Positions 1 to 5,022 of a stretch of DNA of 5,022 bases are shown in pieces. A program made the position numbers and the translations under genes. Numbering within the stretch: position 1 is the stretch's first letter; every line of letters begins with the position of its first letter. This DNA is from Thermoprotei archaeon (GTDB taxonomy: Archaea > Thermoproteota > Thermoprotei_A > Sulfolobales > Ignisphaeraceae), in contig QMWY01000112.1 of the NCBI GenBank assembly GCA_003661865.1, positions 1 to 5,022 on the forward strand, given 5' to 3'. The notes beneath the pieces are model-generated. The model made no database searches, was not told where the DNA came from, and saw nothing but the letters and a program-made list of their open reading frames with translations.

Positions 1-1903
1 TTATCGCGTACCCTATCGCTATACCCACGATCAGCAGAACTATCCCTATGCCCGCGGCAACACCCCAGTTGGTCTCGGTCTTCACTACAGTTGTTGTTAC
101 AGTCGCTCCTGGCGCTCCAGCTGTTACAGTCACGGTCCTCTCAACGGTGGTCACCACGGTTCTGCCCACGGTTACGAACACAGTCTTGGTGACCGTAGCC
201 CCTCTAGCGATAGGCGCGGGCGTCGTGGTCTTAGGGGTTGTTCTCGGGGTTGTAGGAGTTGTGGTTCTCGGGGTTAGCGTTGGCCCTACGTACTCCCTAA
301 CACCATCACCATCGATATCCACCCATCCTGCCTCCTCCAGTATCTTCTTCGCCTTCTCTGGGTTGTACTCGAACTTCAGCGGGATTGCGAGGTCTCCATG
401 CCAGTACCTGTTGAGTATCGTGTATATCGGGTAGCCGTACCCACTGTTCGCCTTCTCGATAACCTCGGTGCGGTTGATAGCGTACTGTATCGCCTCGAAG
501 ACCTTGGGGTCGTAGAAGAAGTTGTAGGTGTTGAACGCTATGTATACGAGCCAGAGCCCTGGTGCCCTAACAACCCTTAGGTTCGGATCCTTCTCAGCCT
601 GCTTCACAAGGGTTATCGCCGTATCGTACCTCTCGGTATCAACCTCCCCCGTCTTTATCGCTAGGAACCTGCTCTGGGCATCGGGGATAACCTTCATTAT
701 CACCTTGGTTATCTTCGGAACCCCCTTGATCCAGAAATCGGGGTTCTTCTCAAGGACTATGTACTCACCAACAACCCTCTTAACGAACCTGAAGGGCCCT
801 GTACCGATCGGGTATTCGTTCGCCCACTTCTTCAGATCCTTACCCTCGACCAGGTGCTTGGGGACTATGTAGTAGTAGCCCGATGCGAGGTCTACGAGGA
901 AGAAGGCGTAGGGCTTCTTCAGCACAAACCTAACGGTGTAGTCATCCACCTTCTCGACCCGGTCGATGATGTCCTTGAGCCCTATGAACCTAGATGTCTC
1001 CTGCTTCATACCCTCTATAAAGGTGAACACGACGTCGTCAGCCGTGAAGGGCTTGCCATCGTGCCACTTAACACCCCTCCTCAGCTTGAAGGTCCACACC
1101 TTTCCATCGGGGCTCACCTCCCACGATGTTGCTAGCCACGGAACCACCTTGAGGTTCTTATCTAGGCGGAGCAGCGGGTCGTACACCAGGTTTATTATCC
1201 ATAGGGACCTGAGGTCAACGGCCATGAAGGGGTTGAGGGTCAGTATATCGGATGGAAATGCTATTCTGAACACGTTCTCCTCGGGCTTCTCGCTCTTGTA
1301 CATGTAGAGCATGGACCATATGTCGTAGGCCTCAACAAGCCCCCCACTCATAACTGTGTAGTTCTTCCACTCGGCCCTGATCACCTTGACTGACTGGGTC
1401 AGGTAGATGGGTATGAAGCCTGATTCGTAGGCCAGCTTCTCTTGGAGCCTCCACAGGATATCACTCAGCTTAGCCCTGTCCATGGTGACGCGGGCCCCCT
1501 CGATCAGCTTATCGACCTCGGGGTCCGCGTGGCACCAGAAGGAGCCTATGCCGGGCTTGCAGTACTTGCTGTGGAAGCTATCGGCCATCCCCATGGGGTT
1601 TGGGGACTGGGATGTTGCTAGGGCGTAGGCCTGGAACTGGAAGTTCTCTATCCTGGGGTACATAACCGAGGATTCTAGGCGCCTAAGCTCCAGCTTTATA
1701 CCGACACTCTCGAGCTGCTTGGCAATGACCTCGGCAGCCTTATCGGACTGGGGGAACCAGGGTAGAGACCAGAACTCGAACCTCAGCTCCTTGGTCCTTA
1801 TGACCTTCATAGCTGCGTATGCGCCTACAGAGCTGAGGATTGTTGATAGCAGTAGCGTTACGAGGAGGACTAGGAATAGACCTCTCTTTATACGCACATC
1901 CAT
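1..1903 (-). CDS. Family 5 ABC-transporter substrate-binding protein, apparently circularly permuted (3' end cut by window edge)
   Basis: Extracellular solute-capture subunit of an Opp/Dpp-type ABC importer; the ligand (peptide or oligosaccharide) cannot be told. 634 residues are visible, starting at ATG 1903 behind a GGGTGG motif. Residues 8-28 are a hydrophobic signal segment with likely cleavage near AYA (28-30). Residues 38-200 match the usual C-terminal part of SBP_bac_5 (AEVIAKQLESVGIKLEL at 57-73; DPEVDKLIEGAR at 127-138; FIPIYL at 163-168). Residues 211-538 match the usual N-terminal part (FRIAFPSDILTLNPF at 212-226; family signature at 257-291 with SPDGKVWTFKLRRGVKWHDG; AINRTEV at 475-481; NPEKAKKILEEAGW at 514-527; DGDG at 531-534). 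So the two blocks are swapped, yet together (about 490 residues) they make one full domain set. A Thr/Pro then Thr/Val-rich stalk (541-611) and a membrane helix (612 onward) follow. C115 and C124 could form a disulfide. The reading frame is unbroken. The permeases and ATPases are not in the window. Confidence 0.93.
   Translation of the reverse strand, partial: MDVRIKRGLFLVLLVTLLLSTILSSVGAYAAMKVIRTKELRFEFWSLPWFPQSDKAAEVIAKQLESVGIKLELRRLESSVMYPRIENFQFQAYALATSQSPNPMGMADSFHSKYCKPGIGSFWCHADPEVDKLIEGARVTMDRAKLSDILWRLQEKLAYESGFIPIYLTQSVKVIRAEWKNYTVMSGGLVEAYDIWSMLYMYKSEKPEENVFRIAFPSDILTLNPFMAVDLRSLWIINLVYDPLLRLDKNLKVVPWLATSWEVSPDGKVWTFKLRRGVKWHDGKPFTADDVVFTFIEGMKQETSRFIGLKDIIDRVEKVDDYTVRFVLKKPYAFFLVDLASGYYYIVPKHLVEGKDLKKWANEYPIGTGPFRFVKRVVGEYIVLEKNPDFWIKGVPKITKVIMKVIPDAQSRFLAIKTGEVDTERYDTAITLVKQAEKDPNLRVVRAPGLWLVYIAFNTYNFFYDPKVFEAIQYAINRTEVIEKANSGYGYPIYTILNRYWHGDLAIPLKFEYNPEKAKKILEEAGWVDIDGDGVREYVGPTLTPRTTTPTTPRTTPKTTTPAPIARGATVTKTVFVTVGRTVVTTVERTVTVTAGAPGATVTTTVVKTETNWGVAAGIGIVLLIVGIAIGYAI
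240..275 (-). repeat. Short direct repeat in the stalk-coding region
   Basis: The 12-base unit gttctcggggtt occurs at 240-251 and again at 264-275, exactly 24 bases (8 codons) apart. It lies in the part of the binding-protein gene that encodes the Thr/Pro-rich start of the stalk, giving a repeated TPRTT motif. In-frame low-complexity repeats like this let the stalk change length by slippage or recombination. Confidence 0.6.
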
Positions 1904-1912
1904 AGCTTGTAA

Positions 1913-1918
1913 CCACCC
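1913..1918 (-). promoter_or_regulatory. Ribosome binding site of the substrate-binding protein gene
   Basis: GGGTGG on the minus strand, 9 bases before ATG 1903, resembles the archaeal GGTGA-type Shine-Dalgarno sequence. It supports this start, which is also directly followed by a signal peptide. Confidence 0.55.
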
Positions 1919-1942
1919 TTCGTACAGACCCGCGTAGCTATT

Positions 1943-1951
1943 GGATATAAG
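1943..1951 (-). promoter_or_regulatory. Candidate TATA box for the substrate-binding protein gene
   Basis: The minus strand reads CTTATATCC here. An archaeal start site about 25 bases downstream would fall near 1921, just before the GGGTGG motif, giving a leader of under 20 bases. A second TATA-like sequence for this strand lies in the inverted repeat at 1992-1999. Confidence 0.5.
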
Positions 1952-1970
1952 CATTCATGAAGTACTGATG

Positions 1971-2004
1971 CGTACTATACCCGGCACCCGGAGGTATAAG
2001 TACG
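1971..2004. promoter_or_regulatory. Inverted repeat in the divergent promoter region, possible operator
   Basis: Left arm cgtactataccc (1971-1982) and right arm aggtataagtacg (1992-2004) are near-perfect inverted copies, with one extra A in the right arm. Arm centres are about 21-22 bases apart, close to two helical turns, as for a dimeric DNA-binding regulator. Both arms also contain TATA-like sequence (GGTATAAG at 1993-2000 on the plus strand), so the element could instead be, or overlap, divergent core promoters. It lies between the two divergent genes. Confidence 0.4.
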
Positions 2005-2061
2005 CTTGTACCTGTTGGGGAGTCTCGTGCATCGGTACTACAGGTGCTGGGGGCTCCAACC

Positions 2062-2069
2062 CTTATTTG
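2062..2069 (+). promoter_or_regulatory. Candidate TATA box for the M24 gene
   Basis: CTTATTTG lies 22 bases before the GGTGG motif of the M24 gene. Transcription from it would begin near 2090, so the leader would be only about a dozen bases long. An alternative is GGTATAAG at 1993-2000, which would give a leader of about 80 bases. Confidence 0.4.
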
Positions 2070-2082
2070 CACATGGTGTGCA
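2068..2082. promoter_or_regulatory. Perfect 6-base-arm inverted repeat, possible operator
   Basis: tgcaca (2068-2073) and tgtgca (2077-2082) are perfect inverted copies around a 3-base centre. The element abuts the proposed TATA box and lies before the predicted start site, where archaeal repressors often block polymerase recruitment. A 6-base arm can arise by chance, so support is modest. Confidence 0.3.
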
Positions 2083-2091
2083 TCTCCGATC

Positions 2092-2096
2092 GGTGG
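2092..2096 (+). promoter_or_regulatory. Ribosome binding site that decides the M24 start
   Basis: GGTGG, 5 bases before GTG 2102. The same motif with the same 5-base spacer precedes the ATG of the small surface protein gene at 3942. This favours GTG 2102 over the upstream TTG at 2006 and the GTG codons at 2027, 2078 and 2093. Confidence 0.5.
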
Positions 2097-2101
2097 TTTG
2101 C

Positions 2102-3274
2102 GTGCCGGGGATCTCGCGAAGGGAGCTTGATAGGCGTAGGAGGCTCCTCTTAGAGGCTATGGAGAAGAGGGGTATCGATGCGCTGTACATAGCAACCCCG
2201 GCGAACATCACCTACCTCACGGGGTTCGAGTACATAGCTACGGAGAGGCCCTTCGCCGTGATCCTCAAGGGCGATGGCGAGCTAACGGTGTTCTGCCCCC
2301 TCCTAGAGGCTGATCATGTTGCTAGATACGCCTACGTGGATAGGGTTGAGTACTACAGGGAGTACCCCGATGAGAGGCACCCCATGGAGGTCCTGGCCGA
2401 TGTTCTTAGGAGGCTTGGGCTTGAGGGGAAGGTTATTGGCTACGACACCGACGGCTACGGCCATGTGATGGGGTACAGGGGGCCTAGGCTGAGCGAGGTC
2501 TTCAAGAACGCTAGGTACGTCTACGCCCGCGACCTGGTGGAGGAGCTCAGGATGGTAAAGAGCGATGAGGAGGTGAGGATCCTTAGGGAGAGCGCTAGGT
2601 GGACCGTGCTTGCGCATAGGCTTCTGCAGGAGTACACAGCCCCGGGAAGGTACGAGGATGAGGTTGCGCTAGCGGCAAGTGCGGAGGCCACCCTAGCGAT
2701 GATAAGGGCTTTGCCGGGGTGGAGGAACCTGAGGGCCCTAGCAGGGTTCCGGGGGCAGGTCGGGCCCCATAGCTACTACCCCCACTCCCTATCGATACAC
2801 GCCGTTATCAAGAGGGGGCAGGTCCTGGTGACGGGGGCCAGCGCCCGTATAGCTGGGTACGGTGTTGAGCTCGAGCGCACGATGATCGTTGGGAGGCCCA
2901 GCGATGAGCAGAGGAGGTTCTTCAGCCTGATGCTGGAGGTGAGGAGGGTGGCGTTTGAGAACATCAGGCCCGGTGCCCGCTGTAGCGATGTTGATAGGGC
3001 AGTTAGGAGGTTCTTCAAGGAGAAGGGTATATGGCAGTACTGGCGCCACCACACAGGGCATGGGATCGGGCTAGAGGTGCACGAAGCACCGTTCTTCGAC
3101 ATAGGCGACGATAGGGTGCTCAGGCCCGGCATGGTGATGTCTGTAGAGCCCGGGATCTACGTACCGAAGCTAGGGGGGTTCAGACACTCCGATACCATAC
3201 TCATAATCGAGGACGGATTCGAGAAGCTTACCGAGTACCCGGAGGAGCTCGATGACCTAGTGATAGAGGACTAG
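2102..3274 (+). CDS. M24 'pita-bread' hydrolase, Xaa-Pro dipeptidase/creatinase-like, with altered metal site
   Basis: Cytoplasmic two-domain protein of about 390 residues, a usual length for archaeal prolidases; no signal peptide. Residues 8 to about 135 look like the creatinase/prolidase N-terminal domain (LLLEAMEKRGIDALYIATPANITYLTGF is reduced here to its core GIDALYIATPANITYLTGF at 24-42); about 150-388 form the catalytic fold. Retained: HHTGHGIGLEVHE at 316-328 (metal-type H320, catalytic-type H316 and H327) and VEPGIY with E349. Altered: the first metal Asp is replaced (VTGASARIAG; T244/G245), the second is Glu (E256 in GYGVELERT, 252-260), and the last Glu is Ser (S363 in GFRHSDT). 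GYxxxLERT recalls creatinase, a metal-free member of the fold, and related C-N hydrolases. The open frame extends to TTG 2006, but that extra stretch is unlike the family; the GGTGG site supports GTG 2102. Divergent from the binding-protein gene. Fold certain, substrate unknown. Confidence 0.9.
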   Translation: MPGISRRELDRRRRLLLEAMEKRGIDALYIATPANITYLTGFEYIATERPFAVILKGDGELTVFCPLLEADHVARYAYVDRVEYYREYPDERHPMEVLADVLRRLGLEGKVIGYDTDGYGHVMGYRGPRLSEVFKNARYVYARDLVEELRMVKSDEEVRILRESARWTVLAHRLLQEYTAPGRYEDEVALAASAEATLAMIRALPGWRNLRALAGFRGQVGPHSYYPHSLSIHAVIKRGQVLVTGASARIAGYGVELERTMIVGRPSDEQRRFFSLMLEVRRVAFENIRPGARCSDVDRAVRRFFKEKGIWQYWRHHTGHGIGLEVHEAPFFDIGDDRVLRPGMVMSVEPGIYVPKLGGFRHSDTILIIEDGFEKLTEYPEELDDLVIED

Positions 3275-3297
3275 CCAGAGAGTAGCTCCTTCTATCC

Positions 3298-3310
3298 AAA
3301 ACAATGTTTT
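3298..3310. terminator. Possible bidirectional terminator between convergent genes
   Basis: aaaaca and tgtttt are inverted around one central base, within the 38-base gap between the stop codons of the M24 gene and the small surface protein gene. Each strand ends in a TTTT run as it reads outward, which suits archaeal termination at T-tracts. The stem is short and AT-only, so a hairpin would be weak at high temperature. Confidence 0.4.
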
Positions 3311-3312
3311 CC

Positions 3313-3942
3313 CTAGCGCCTCAACACCTCTGCTAGGACTAGAGCTGTTATAGGCAAAGCTAGGAGCCCCACGACGATCAGCGCTATAGCACCAATAGCT
3401 CCTTGGGCAACGCCTCCGGCTTCTACACCATGCGTAACCGTGATCGTGTAGGCGCTTGTAACGGTTGATAGCTTAGTTGTGGTTACGGTAAGCATTGTAG
3501 GTTTTCCCAACGTTTTCGTTACAGTAACTGTAGCTGGCGTCACCGTAGCTGGGGGTTCTACACCTACATATAGAGGGCCTAGGTCCTGGGGCTCTCCGTT
3601 AACCATTAGCACAAGCCTATAGATCCCCGGCCTCACTCTAAGGTGAAATACCCTGCTCTTATTCATCAGCACCGGGGCCGTTGCACCTGTCCATTCGTAC
3701 ACATCTACGTAGATCCTGATCTCACTACCTCTAATCTCAGCACCCCTCCACGTAACGTTGAACCCTGCATGCTTAAAGAACAAGGTTATCCTTAGGGTGA
3801 GAACGCCGTTTCCATAGCTATGCACCTCGAAAACCCCCTGGGGCTTTGATGGTACCCAGGTAGCATCTGCTGTAACAGCTGTGCTGAGCGCCATAGCCGT
3901 GATAATCACTAGGAGTGCTACGGGTAGTAACAACCTACCCAT
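3313..3942 (-). CDS. Small exported membrane-anchored protein with beta-rich domain and Thr-rich stalk, function unknown
   Basis: A 209-residue protein that I do not recognise as a named family. Residues 3-22 form a hydrophobic signal segment, with likely cleavage near TADA (24-27). Residues about 30-130 alternate polar and hydrophobic residues as in a beta-sandwich (VLTLRITLFF at 47-56, EIRIYVDVYEW at 74-84, GIYRLVLMVNG at 106-116) and hold two N-glycosylation sequons, NVT (62-64) and NKS (94-96). A Thr/Val-rich stalk spans 131-171, followed by a membrane helix at about 177-204 ending in RR. This predicts an outward-facing domain held on the cell surface. The stalk-plus-helix tail resembles that of the binding protein at the left of the window. 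Start ATG 3942 has GGTGG five bases upstream. Its neighbour on the same strand lies 172 bases upstream and a promoter-like box lies between them, so it is probably transcribed alone. It could be an accessory surface or S-layer-associated protein, but nothing shows this. Confidence 0.82.
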   Translation of the reverse strand: MGRLLLPVALLVIITAMALSTAVTADATWVPSKPQGVFEVHSYGNGVLTLRITLFFKHAGFNVTWRGAEIRGSEIRIYVDVYEWTGATAPVLMNKSRVFHLRVRPGIYRLVLMVNGEPQDLGPLYVGVEPPATVTPATVTVTKTLGKPTMLTVTTTKLSTVTSAYTITVTHGVEAGGVAQGAIGAIALIVVGLLALPITALVLAEVLRR

Positions 3943-3947
3943 CTACG

Positions 3948-3952
3948 CCACC
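3948..3952 (-). promoter_or_regulatory. Ribosome binding site of the small surface protein gene
   Basis: GGTGG on the minus strand, 5 bases before ATG 3942, in the same layout as the M24 gene start. Confidence 0.55.
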
Positions 3953-3974
3953 GATCATAGCGTCGCCTATAGTC

Positions 3975-3982
3975 CTAAAAAG
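3975..3982 (-). promoter_or_regulatory. Candidate TATA box for the small surface protein gene
   Basis: The minus strand reads CTTTTTAG, 22 bases upstream of the GGTGG motif, the same distance as at the M24 gene. The predicted start site near 3953 would give a leader of about 11 bases. CTATAGG at 3964-3970 is another AT-rich option but is too close to the start codon for the usual spacing. Confidence 0.4.
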
Positions 3983-4090
3983 CAGCTAGGGCTCCGCTCA
4001 TACTGTTCGAGGATCTGAAAAGCCTTGAAGGCATGGAGATGGCTACCCCGTCCAGCCTCTGGTCATGGATTTGGGGAAGAGTACAGGGTG

Positions 4091-4095
4091 AAAAA
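4091..4095 (-). terminator. T-tract terminator after the oxidoreductase gene
   Basis: The minus strand reads CCCTTTTTCACC about 20 bases after the TAA stop at 4115. A short T-run just past the stop is the common form of archaeal terminator, and no stem is evident. Confidence 0.35.
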
Positions 4096-4114
4096 GGGCG
4101 TTTATCTCAAGGGC

Positions 4115-5022
4115 TTAGCTGCGGATATCCGATACCTTTACGGGTCTACCCTCTCTCCAGGAGCGGTAAGCTGCTAGCACGACCTCTAGGGCCCTGAGCC
4201 CATCTTCGCCCGTTGCGCGCGGCTCCCTATCCTTCTCTATGCAGTCCACGAAGTCCTCGACCATGTTGAGATCCGCGTCTGGTCCGAAGTAGTACCATGT
4301 GAAGCCGTCGGGGTTCGCTAGGGATATGTTCTGGTTGAAGGCGTTTAGTATCAGCGCCCCCTTCTCACCGACTATGTGCATGTAGACGTCTCCCCATATA
4401 GGCCAGGTCTTGGGGCGTGACCAGCTGCAGTCTATAGATACGGGGGTGCCGTCGTTTAGCCTCGCTATCAGCAGGGCGTTGTCCTCCACCTTGAGCTCGG
4501 GGTATATGTTCCTCCCAACGAAAGCCATTACCTCTTCGAACTCCTTGCCCGTGTACCACCTTATCAGGTCGGCCACGTGCACTATGTGATCCATCATCGC
4601 TCCTCCCCCGGCGAGCTCCGGGTCTACGAACCAGCTGAATGGGCACCTACCGTGGTTCGTGGCTGTTATGTACCGTATCCTGCCTAGGGCCCCGATCCTG
4701 TTCTTGATCTCCACCGATGCGTCGTGGTACCTCATGACGAATGCTACCTGGAGCTTCACCCCCCTCCTCCTAGCGGTATCAACCATCTCCTTAGCGTCGC
4801 GGTACGTAGTCGCTATGGGCTTCTCCACGATCACGTGCCTCCCGCTCTCCATGAGCGGTATGGCGAACCTGGCATGCTTGGCGTTCTCCGAAGCCACGAT
4901 CGCGGCGTCGATTTCCCTATCCTCCAGCAGCTTCTCGAAGGAGTCGTAGACCTTCCTAGGCCTATAGGTCTCCGCAGCCTTCTTCAGCCTCTCGGGATCG
5001 TCGTCGTAGATAGCCTCTAGAA
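4115..5022 (-). CDS. Gfo/Idh/MocA-family NAD(P)-dependent oxidoreductase (5' end cut by window edge)
   Basis: Cytoplasmic dehydrogenase of the glucose-fructose oxidoreductase/inositol dehydrogenase family, which oxidises or reduces a hydroxyl on sugars, inositols or related compounds. The exact substrate is not readable. 301 residues are visible against about 340-350 for the family. The frame is open to the right edge, so the first 30-45 residues, including the GxGxxG loop, lie outside. The visible part begins in the Rossmann fold (AIYDDDPERLKKAA, the second strand and helix), then VIVEKPIA with the catalytic-type Lys (EKP at 66-68 of the fragment) and GGGAMMDHIVHVADL (138-152) with the D144/H148 pair usual in the active site. 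The C-terminal beta-sheet domain follows, ending in the usual EDGLRALEVVLAAYRSWREG stretch. GTG 4897 is an internal codon, not the start, because family similarity continues without a break upstream of it. A T-run at 4091-4095 may end the transcript. Confidence 0.95.
   Translation of the reverse strand, partial: LEAIYDDDPERLKKAAETYRPRKVYDSFEKLLEDREIDAAIVASENAKHARFAIPLMESGRHVIVEKPIATTYRDAKEMVDTARRRGVKLQVAFVMRYHDASVEIKNRIGALGRIRYITATNHGRCPFSWFVDPELAGGGAMMDHIVHVADLIRWYTGKEFEEVMAFVGRNIYPELKVEDNALLIARLNDGTPVSIDCSWSRPKTWPIWGDVYMHIVGEKGALILNAFNQNISLANPDGFTWYYFGPDADLNMVEDFVDCIEKDREPRATGEDGLRALEVVLAAYRSWREGRPVKVSDIRS

Noticed and set aside
48..434. Plus-strand open frame with a Val/Thr-rich hydrophobic translation that looks membrane-like.
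   Set aside because: It is the reverse-strand shadow of the Thr/Val-rich stalk and C-terminal helix of the binding-protein gene; codons such as ACC/GTT read as Val/Thr on both strands.
1954..1961. 8-base palindrome ttcatgaa in the divergent region.
   Set aside because: Too short to separate from chance and not supported by a second copy nearby.
2006..2101. N-terminal extension of the M24 protein from TTG 2006.
   Set aside because: The extra 32 residues are Cys/Trp/His-rich, unlike the family, and overlap the promoter elements and the GGTGG site. GTG 2102 fits better.
2303..3132. Minus-strand open frames opposite the M24 gene.
   Set aside because: They are shadows of a strongly supported coding gene, with Pro/Leu-rich translations and no family features.
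4895..4897. GTG 4897 as the oxidoreductase start.
   Set aside because: Typical Rossmann-fold sequence continues in frame for 41 codons to the window edge, so this Val is internal.
4659..5020. Plus-strand open frames opposite the oxidoreductase gene.
   Set aside because: The opposite strand is clearly a Gfo/Idh/MocA gene throughout this stretch; these frames are antisense shadows.
1..5022. tRNA/rRNA genes, CRISPR arrays, insertion sequences or attachment sites.
   Set aside because: No regularly spaced repeats, transposase-like frames, terminal repeats or cloverleaf-like segments were seen by eye.

Overview
The window looks like chromosomal DNA of a thermophilic archaeon, probably a crenarchaeon (Thermoproteota). 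I infer this from heavy use of AGG, ATA and other purine-rich codons, TATA-type promoters, GGTGG ribosome binding sites, and extracellular proteins with long Thr/Val-rich stalks ending in a C-terminal membrane helix. No RNA genes, CRISPR arrays or mobile elements were seen. Four protein genes fill almost all of the sequence.

Left part (1-1903, minus strand): a family 5 (Opp/Dpp-type) ABC-transporter substrate-binding protein, lacking only its last residues at the window edge. Its domain order is unusual. The block that normally forms the C-terminal third of the fold sits directly behind the signal peptide, and the block that is normally N-terminal follows it. This reads as a circularly permuted solute-binding protein and is the most interesting item here.

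Middle (1904-2101): a divergent promoter region of about 200 bases with TATA boxes for both directions and two inverted repeats that could be operators. To its right, on the plus strand (2102-3274), is a cytoplasmic M24 'pita-bread' protein that resembles prolidase/aminopeptidase P. Three of the five canonical metal ligands are substituted and it carries a creatinase-like G-Y-x(3)-L-E-R-T motif, so it may not be a metallopeptidase.

Right part: a 38-base convergent gap with a small palindrome separates the M24 gene from a minus-strand gene (3313-3942) for a small exported, membrane-anchored protein with a beta-rich domain and a Thr-rich stalk. After a 172-base gap comes the minus-strand gene (4115-5022) for a Gfo/Idh/MocA-family NAD(P)-dependent oxidoreductase that runs off the right edge and lacks its N-terminal nucleotide-binding loop here.

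The binding protein and the M24 enzyme, divergent from one control region, could be a capture-and-cleave pair: an imported peptide or amide/amidine compound is hydrolysed in the cytoplasm. This is inference from position only. The oxidoreductase and the small surface protein show no clear functional link to that pair. Three of the genes share one start layout: a TATA box about 22-24 bases before a GGTGG motif, then the start codon.
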